Assembly: GCA_023238725.1 (NCBI GenBank)
Contig: CM041544.1
Coordinates: forward strand, 495,001 to 559,000
DNA length: 64,000 nt
DNA from: Scortum barcoo
Taxonomy: Eukaryota; Chordata; Actinopteri; Centrarchiformes; Terapontidae
Direction: 5' to 3'
Positions 49,446-64,000 of this stretch are shown here, piece by piece. Position numbers and translations under genes: made by a program. The notes beneath the pieces were generated by a model. It was not told the DNA's origin and ran no database searches. It saw only the letters and a program-made list of their open reading frames with translations. How positions within the stretch are numbered: position 1 is the first letter of the stretch; every line of letters starts with the position of its first letter.

Positions 49446-50955
49446 GATGAGCACAAAACACACATTGCAAAAACAGATGCAATAAGAATCACTTACATGA
49501 TCAGTGTATTCCTCAGGAGAAAAGAGGTTTTAAACATTTTCATCTACCAGCTTACCTTTCACAATGAAATAATTGCTGCTAAGGCTTTATCCTTTCCCCT
49601 TTCTTATTCCTTTTGGATATATTTGATGATAATGCAGTTCCTACAAAAGCTTTCATCGTCCTCCTCCTCCCACATCCACAGGTGACCTCTCCCTCTCTCT
49701 GTATGTTTAACTTGACTCCATTCAGTGAGCTGCCTATGATCCCTCTGCTCTCCTCCACAGCCTTTTCTTCTCTCCGTCCTCTGTCTCACCAACCCCTGGC
49801 TGTGCAAGATGGAGTAGACCTTCAGATAATCCTCTCTTACATCTGATTACAAATGTGAGGATGCAATCTTCAAATCCCTCCTCTGTAAGGGAGAGTCGAG
49901 CTGGTTAGTGGTTGGCTTATCCAGCTGTAGTGGGAGATGGATGGAGGGGGTGGGGGTATGATGATGAGAAGAGATATGCAGGCAGCCAGCGTCATTGTCC
50001 TTCCACCTGAGAAGAGGGGATCAGGGGTGATGCATGAATGAATGTATGCACTGGGGAGAAAATAAAGAAAAGTCCCCTGTTTCCTTTCCTTTTCTCTGTT
50101 CTCTGTCTTCACACGTACACACTCAGTTACATTCTGTCTTCAGTTACTGCTTTAGTTTCACACTGTCATTCTCTCTCAGCTCCCCCCCTTCAACCCTCCT
50201 ACTGACACCAACCCACTCTCCATCACTGTCCCTGTTGCTATGGGAACTGCAATACTCAATAGGCCTGTGTGTTTTTTTTCAGCCTGCAATAAAACAACAG
50301 ACAGCCTAAACAAATCAGCTAGGAACTGCTGATGTTGGAGGTCGACTAATTTCACACATCAACTCAATATATGTCAGAAAACATAGAGGACACAAATGAC
50401 CATGGTGATGACATGTGAACAGATGGCTGGCACAAATGTAGACTGTAGAAAGAATGAATGCAATTTCTGTGATGTCACATGATGAGTTTGCGTTTACCAC
50501 CAGCTGCTTTATGGGAGGAAGACTGGGTGGAGCTGTGCGTGGATCAACTAGTGGTAACCACCATGGCTGACTGGGACTGGCTGAAATACCTGTCAGTCAT
50601 GACAATATACCCCCAAAACATGTTTAGTTTTAAGCTTTATGGTGCAGGTGGACTGAAATTCGCTTCCCATTCATTTCTATGTGGAAAAGGAGTGAGACAG
50701 TTTTGCTCATGTGATACGATGGAACAAATTTGAGTAGCTGGACACTGATTGTTGAAGCTAAAAACCACCCTTAGCAGAACATGAGAAACAAACATTTAAT
50801 GAACATGAACATGTTTAAAAAACTGTACATCTACATGCTAACACAGGAGGCTGGGGAGGTGGAGGGATTTAACATTTCTCTAGTTCTGTGCCATGGCTAC
50901 AGGAAGAATTCATTTAAACATATATAAGGCAGAAAGCTAAGAAACAGTAAAGAAA
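49446..50955. other. Intergenic, no recognised gene
   Basis: Pyrimidine-rich stretches (49650-49800, 50080-50240) create open frames on both strands. None shows a known domain, and I see no splice-supported exon. Confidence 0.35.
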
Positions 50956-50959
50956 ACTC

Positions 50960-51340
50960 CTTTTTGTAACAGCTGGGACCACAGAATGTAGGACTGAAGT
51001 GCAGGACTCCAAGATAGGATGGTTTTAATAAGGAAAAAAACTATCTTTACTTGAAAGCAGCATTGAGTACGCAGGAGATAAGAGTGCAGGCAGACAATTC
51101 CAACAAGAAAAAGGCAAAAATCAAAGTTATGAAAACTAGTTGTCATCAAAAGCCAATGGGAGGACCTGACTAAACACAAAGGTGAGTTAGACTAATGAGA
51201 GACAGCTGAAAATAATCAGGGCGGGGCAGGTCATTAAACAGGCAGGAAACCTACGAGGGCAGGAAGTGATGTGCCTGAAACGAGAGGAGAGATGAATATA
51301 CAAAATAAAATGGAAAACAGTGAGCAACTAAACTGAAAAC
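50960..51340 (-). repeat. Dispersed repeat, copy 2 (class uncertain)
   Basis: The reverse complement matches 41135-41465: ctctcctctcgtttcaggca, cacttcctgccct, then cgccctgatt and a ttttcagctg stretch. This copy is longer on the side where the minus strand reads cactgtttcc. No coding capacity. Confidence 0.6.
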
Positions 51341-54300
51341 CAATAGTGATGACTTTTCAGTTAGTCACTGAACATATAACTTCTAAAAGTACTTCTAGGA
51401 ACAGGGGAGACAACCTAGCAATCGCTACTTACGTCAAAAGTTGTTCCAGTTTTTCCAGTTTCTCTGCATAGCCTACTGTACCTTTCCCTGTCAAATAAAC
51501 TATGAACAAAAAATCGAAATTATTGTGACATTGATGTGATATTGCCACTCCCCCACAAGGAGGTGGAAGAAGTTGTTAGGAATATTCTCTTCAAGCAATA
51601 TTCTTGGAATGTTCCCTGGACCGATAATTAATAATGATCAGGAAGGGAAATGAACCCTTACAGCAAACATGAACTTGAACCTAAACACAAGCCAAACTTT
51701 GGGGTGAGCTTAAGAGTGTGTACACTTGATGTACTCCAATTGAGTCAGATGTTTGCAGAGAAAACAGTAGAAGTGTTTCCAGACTGTTAAATTGCTGGCC
51801 ACATCTGGCAGTCTCTCATTGTGTGTTTTCATATATAGTCTAAGGACTTTAGGGCCATACCAGAATGAGCAGAATGAGCTGAGCATAGCAGGATGAGCTA
51901 TGCTGTGCAAAGCATAGTTATAACCTCCTCCTTTGGGTTTTCACACCCAAAGGATCCCCAGTAACACTGCAGTCACTGAACTTCTGTTTTTCATAATTTT
52001 ATAAACTTTCTTTTTCAGATTAGTCAAAATTAATAGAATATAGTACATTCATGTTTAGAACACTGGTCACTGTTAATGATCTTTTATCATTATTCATGAT
52101 TCCAGTGGAGAATTAGACTTATGTGGTTTTGCATGTCTGTTTGTGGAGGGATATAAATTCACCTTATTATCTTTGTGAGATAGAGAGGGAGAGACGGAGA
52201 GAGTCTGTTGGGTGGGGGTTGGTTGACAGCTGTGCACAGATTAAGGCTAAGATTTTCTAGGAGAAGCTCTGTGTGTTTCTGTACAGTGTCATCTGCTCAA
52301 ACTTAATGTGTACTCAAAGTATTAAAGTATATTTCTGTGTTAGCAGTGCATCTGTGTAGTTGTTTTGGAGTGGTAATCCTCAACTTGTTTCCGTCATTAT
52401 TTCCACTGTGCTGTGTGATCACTGTTTTCTGTGTTCCTGATTCCAACTCAGTGTGGAGATCCTACAAGCACCTCCTCTAGGCTCTCTAAAGGCTACAGAC
52501 AGTCTGCAAAAGGAAGCTGTTCAGTTGTTTTGTGTGCTTGAGGTTTTGAACACTCAACATGAACACTCATCATTGTGGAACCTCCGATGTTAATTCCCCT
52601 TTTCATCATTAAAAACCTCCCTCCATATTCAGTTTTCTCAAGACATTGGCTTCTGAAATCCCCACACCCACCTACATTTTCTTTGGTGGCTTGTCCTGTT
52701 TTCTGAGTCTGTACTATATATGTAAAGATGGACACAATGACAGCTCCCCAAAAGTGAAGCCAAAACATCTTGATTGCCCCCTGGCTGAATGCAGTATAAG
52801 TCATAACTCCCACCCCCTCAATGTTAGCAGATGGGACATGGGACAAACAAACAAAAAGCACCAAAAAAAATTACATGTCAATTTTTTTTGTTTCTGTCAT
52901 TTTACCGTTTGCCCAATGTTCATTATACTGTTAAGTTTGCCTTTCATTAGTTATGAGATGCTTTAAAAACAGAGTGGAATGCCATAATTGACAGCTGTCA
53001 ATCAAAGTAGTCACAGAGGCAACTGCAACTGTCTCTTCAGGAATAGGAATATACAAAAAACAAAATAAATATAATAATAATAATAATAAAACAGGATACA
53101 TGACTTCAACTTTAGCTAAGAGTTACTGATGAATGTTGTGGGTGTGTGGGCGAGACATTAATCCTGAGCTTCCCTGCTCAGTCACCACTGCACAAATTCT
53201 GGCTCCAAATGACGGCAGTGGTGCCCGAAGGAGGAAGTGGAGATGCATCATACATCTTTATACATATATATTCATATATCTATATACAATCAATGGTATA
53301 TACCAATAGCTACTCTTTGTGTGTACCACATAGAGAAAATACCAACATGCAATCCATATAACACATAATACATTTGCTAATATTGCTTTAGTGTGGTAGT
53401 CAGTGGTAAGTTTGCCCAAATCTTCCATTATAGACTACATAATGATCCATACTGAACAAAAATGTTGAAAAATAGGGCCTAGAATTAATGTTTTATTCAT
53501 GAAAATAACATTTTCATTATCATTTTTCATTGTTCCAACTGCTGACAGTACTCAGCCCTCTTAAAAATACTCTAAGGAACACATCTTTTGTTTTCCTGCA
53601 CATTTTTAATGACGCTGTCTAAGGCTCTCTATTGCACAAGCCTAATGGCTAAATATTTCTACAATCAAATGGGTAATATGTATTAGTTAGTGTGGTACAA
53701 AAAACACAACAGACATCATTTTATTTCCAACCTCTCTACGTGTTTATTAGAGATGATACAGTGTTGGCTGTTTTGACATTTATACAAAACAAACAGAAAA
53801 CAAGAGAGCAGCTTCTGATTCGTGTCCATACTGGCTCCTGTGTGCACTCTCATCCAATGACACTGTGGGCTACCGTCTCAGTTAGAGACAAGAGTGTGAG
53901 TTTGAATGTGTGTATAGCATTCTCTCCTGGGGTTTCAGGCGATATGTGACACTTGATAGGGTTTTTTTTTCCTTTTCTGATAATGTAGCACTCTAAGTGA
54001 CTGAGGTGCTTGTTCCCCTCCCACAGTCAAACCAAACCCATACAGGGTTTTAAATAGCCGTGTTCCAGGGCCGTGCCTCAGATTACATCGTATCAGGACT
54101 ACTGCAAACAGCTGCTGAATCAATTTATCACTATCAAAAAGGTGAAGACACTTTTTGACTGATGATAGACAGATAAAAAGCTTATTTTGATTAAATAATA
54201 CCGTTAGCACTGCCCAAGTTGACTAAGTTCAATCTAATTTTTTTTCCCCATGTTAGTCTGAAAAAATAATCCTGATGGTGTCATAATGATGTCATCAGGG

Positions 54301-55576
54301 TTATGTAAGTTTCGAGACTATAAACAGAAAAAAAAAAACCATCACAAAGTGAAAAAGGCAGAAAGGGTATCAAGATATCAGATTCAGAAGAAAAAAAAAA
54401 AACATCGTAGAAGTACTACGCTAAATCACTAGAATACATCTTTAAGGTCAAATCTGTATCTAGAGACTTTGAATTTGTAAATATGCAGTAGAGCAATTTA
54501 ATTTCAGAAGAATGGCCCTCATCACTAAAACTTTGCTTTGCTTACTTTGTTGAAACATGCATGGTATATTTTCATAAAGGGAGAGAGAAAAAACAAAACT
54601 CCATAGAGCTGGTTTAAATAAAAATTGGAGAATTGAGAGAGGCATCAGCTAAAACGGAATACAGTCCATCATCATTCAAAAAACATCTTTACCTTAGTGA
54701 ATAAACAAAATATAATGAAACTGTTTCTTTGACAGGATGTCGGTGTGGGCAGAGCCTGGATGCTCCGGGGCTTTAGTCATGGACCAAATCTAAACATGAT
54801 ATTTACACTGACCTGTCATCATATTAGCTAAATCCCTTTTAAACTGTCCGTACCTACACTTAACGGACTTTAAGAATGAAAGGGAGCACAGTTGGCTTAC
54901 TGTTGGCTGGACCTACAGGTAGATGTGTGTGTAACAGAGAAATCTGGACCTGGATACAGACTGCTTGTCTGTTTCAGGCTGCTGGGCCACTATTTCACAC
55001 CTGCTCCTCAAACCTAACATATACAACTGCTTTTAAAAATGGACTGCTTTACAATCATTCTTGCGGAGAGAGGTGTGACGTGTGTGCATGTTAGTCCTGT
55101 ACCCACTCATACACTTCACATCTGCTCTGTCTTCTCCTGTGAGTTTCCTCCTCACATTAAGGCTGTCTGACCTGTTCTTTCTTTCATCCTTTCTTCTTTA
55201 TGCCCCAAAGCTACTGCTCCCCGAGGCCTCTACAGCAAACTGATGTGAACACTGTCAGTCCCCTGTACAACACACACTGAGGTTGTGGGCTGCCCCATGC
55301 TCGCGGGAGGTTGGCAACAAATCAAGAGTTGGAGGGAGAGTCCACTGGGCTCCAACATGAGACCAACACAGATCTCATGTTATATGGTCTTTTTTTTGCC
55401 ATGAACAGGAGCACCAGTAACAGCAGCTAAAACCTTGTAGCTCTATTAGTGCGAGCTGCTGTTGATTCCAGATCAGGTAGTCCAGTCTAATCCACAGCAG
55501 AGTGTTGGCTCATCCACAGACTCCAGTCTCAGCTTTTCTGTGGCATGTCTGTCGGTGTGCGTGTGAGGATGTGGCC
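51341..55576. other. Intergenic; ndst2 3' UTR at the right end
   Basis: No supported gene. A short (AAT)n run lies at 53065-53090. Overlapping open frames at 52493-52966 on both strands lack any recognisable domain. The 3' UTR of ndst2 extends leftward from 55576, with its end not determined. Confidence 0.35.
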
Positions 55577-62695
<7,119 letters not shown>

Positions 62696-64000
62696 CTGGA
62701 TAAGAGGCACAATGTACTCAATGTTTTCATTTTTAAACATGACTATAGCTGAGAAATAATCAAGATCTGTTGGCAGAATATTATTCACAATCAATTTAAC
62801 TTACACAAAACAGACTTCACTTCATAATATTAAAACATTATAGCAACATAAATTCACAACTGTCACAAAACTCACAACAGTGTGAGAGTGTGTGAGTGTG
62901 TTTCTGCGTGCGCGTGCTAGAAGTGTTCTTAAATCAAAGTCAGGTCTCAAGTTTTTGACACATGACCTACAAATACAAAAGCAGTTTCAATATCGGTGAA
63001 AAATGTAAAAAAGTGGAAACACGTGAAAAACAAAAATCACACTAAATATTCATTTTCTATATTGAAACAGGGCATTAATATGTAGTTGCAAGTAATCAAT
63101 TAAAGGATCTGTGTAACTAAAGATGCAGCTATGTAAAAGCTCCACAATGAGTTTCTGTCTGTTTGGAGCATTTTAGTGTTTCTATCGCTGCTCCAAGTTG
63201 TGAGATTAACACCTCTATGCTTGGTCATAGTAAATACAGACCATCAGTCCTGATCTTGAATGTGAAACCGTTCTCATTTTATTAATACTTTATCTTTTCA
63301 GCAAAAGCTATAATAATAGGGCAGCGTAGTACATGGGTGCTGAGACTTGAAACTTCTTTACTATTGAAAAAATAGACATTACTGGAAGTCATGCTTGACC
63401 ACCAACATGCATGATTTAAATAAGTCAGCAGGATACAGATTTATAGAAGGTTCAAAAATCAAATCAAACTATGACTTTGGTAATTTGTTGTTTACATTGC
63501 AAAGATTAGACGGTTATTTTAGATGGAAGAGAATACGCATTTGTGTTATGGTGGACCAACATCCAAAGTAAATACAATGCCCTGAAGGGCTAATAGTAAT
63601 TAGTCAAGTGCACACAGAGACCTATTGGGCTTTATTCAACTTAGCTAACAAGGTTCAACTTCAGTTTTAATAACTAGATCGCTCTGGGGATCATAATTGC
63701 AATGTCTTTGCTGTGTTTACAAGATGCATGAAGTGTTGCGCACAGGTGACCAGGGGATTACAGTGATTTCAAACTGTCCTTTCAGCAGTTCAGATCATTT
63801 TTCATTGCTATGAATTTATTTACAAAAAAACATTTTAATATGGTATTTCAATCTATCCGTCCCATTAGACCTGTGATTTAAAAATAGCTTACTGCCAATT
63901 ATTTGTACAACAGACAAATAAAATGTGTTCATTTAATTATTAAAAGCAGAAAGTGGCACATGAATAAGTCGTGTGTCAGAATCATTTTCACAGGAGCAGG
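62696..64000. other. ndst2 intron sequence to the window edge
   Basis: Upstream of the exon at 62513-62695. I find no further ndst2 exon here, nor any other gene or clear repeat. The deacetylase-domain exons should lie beyond 64000. Confidence 0.5.

Noticed and set aside
52493..52966. Two overlapping open frames of 123 and 106 aa on opposite strands
   Set aside because: No family resemblance, no splice or promoter support; chance frames.

Overview
This 64-kb window is vertebrate nuclear DNA, almost certainly from a teleost fish, most likely a percomorph. The evidence is intron-containing vertebrate genes with GT-AG junctions, Tc1/mariner debris, fish-type non-LTR retrotransposons, a fish-type tRNA-derived SINE and many dinucleotide microsatellites. 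It contains no bacterial, plasmid, phage or CRISPR features.

Five protein-coding genes are supported, all on the minus strand. They are degs1 (sphingolipid delta4-desaturase, 3 exons, 323 aa, 5235-12497), fbxo28 (F-box protein 28, 5 exons, 381 aa, 18437-24242), polr1c (RPAC1 subunit shared by RNA polymerases I and III, 9 exons, 351 aa, 27673-37674), a GPRIN-family gene with one coding exon (512 aa, 44566-46104), and the 3' part of ndst2 (heparan sulfate N-deacetylase/N-sulfotransferase, 8 exons covering the sulfotransferase half, 55577-62695, continuing beyond the window). I joined exons by hand from consensus splice sites. Codon phase is preserved at every junction, and the deduced lengths agree with the known families.

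Layout: a decayed Tc1 element opens the window (1-1462), followed by a remnant of a Myb/SANT-like protein of the kind carried by Harbinger transposons. degs1 and fbxo28 follow as a tandem pair, which is also their order in human. A repeat-rich gap of about 3.4 kb leads to polr1c, whose intron 8 holds a long LINE with a small TIR transposon nested in it. Immediately upstream of polr1c is a degenerate 9-bp minisatellite, split by unique sequence and by a LINE insertion. Repeat-dense DNA precedes the GPRIN gene. A gap of about 9.5 kb, with scattered repeats and an internally deleted LINE, leads to ndst2. Long dinucleotide arrays abut several ndst2 splice sites.

The genes do not form a functional unit. 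degs1 (ceramide synthesis) and ndst2 (heparan sulfate modification) act in endomembranes, fbxo28 in SCF ubiquitin ligases, polr1c in rRNA/tRNA transcription, and GPRIN in Go-linked neurite signalling. I found no convincing undescribed multi-gene system. The observations most worth following up are structural: an ndst2 exon bracketed by complementary GU and AC arrays, a nested transposon with a readable empty site, a minisatellite with an 84-bp higher-order repeat, and an orphan promoter-like island.
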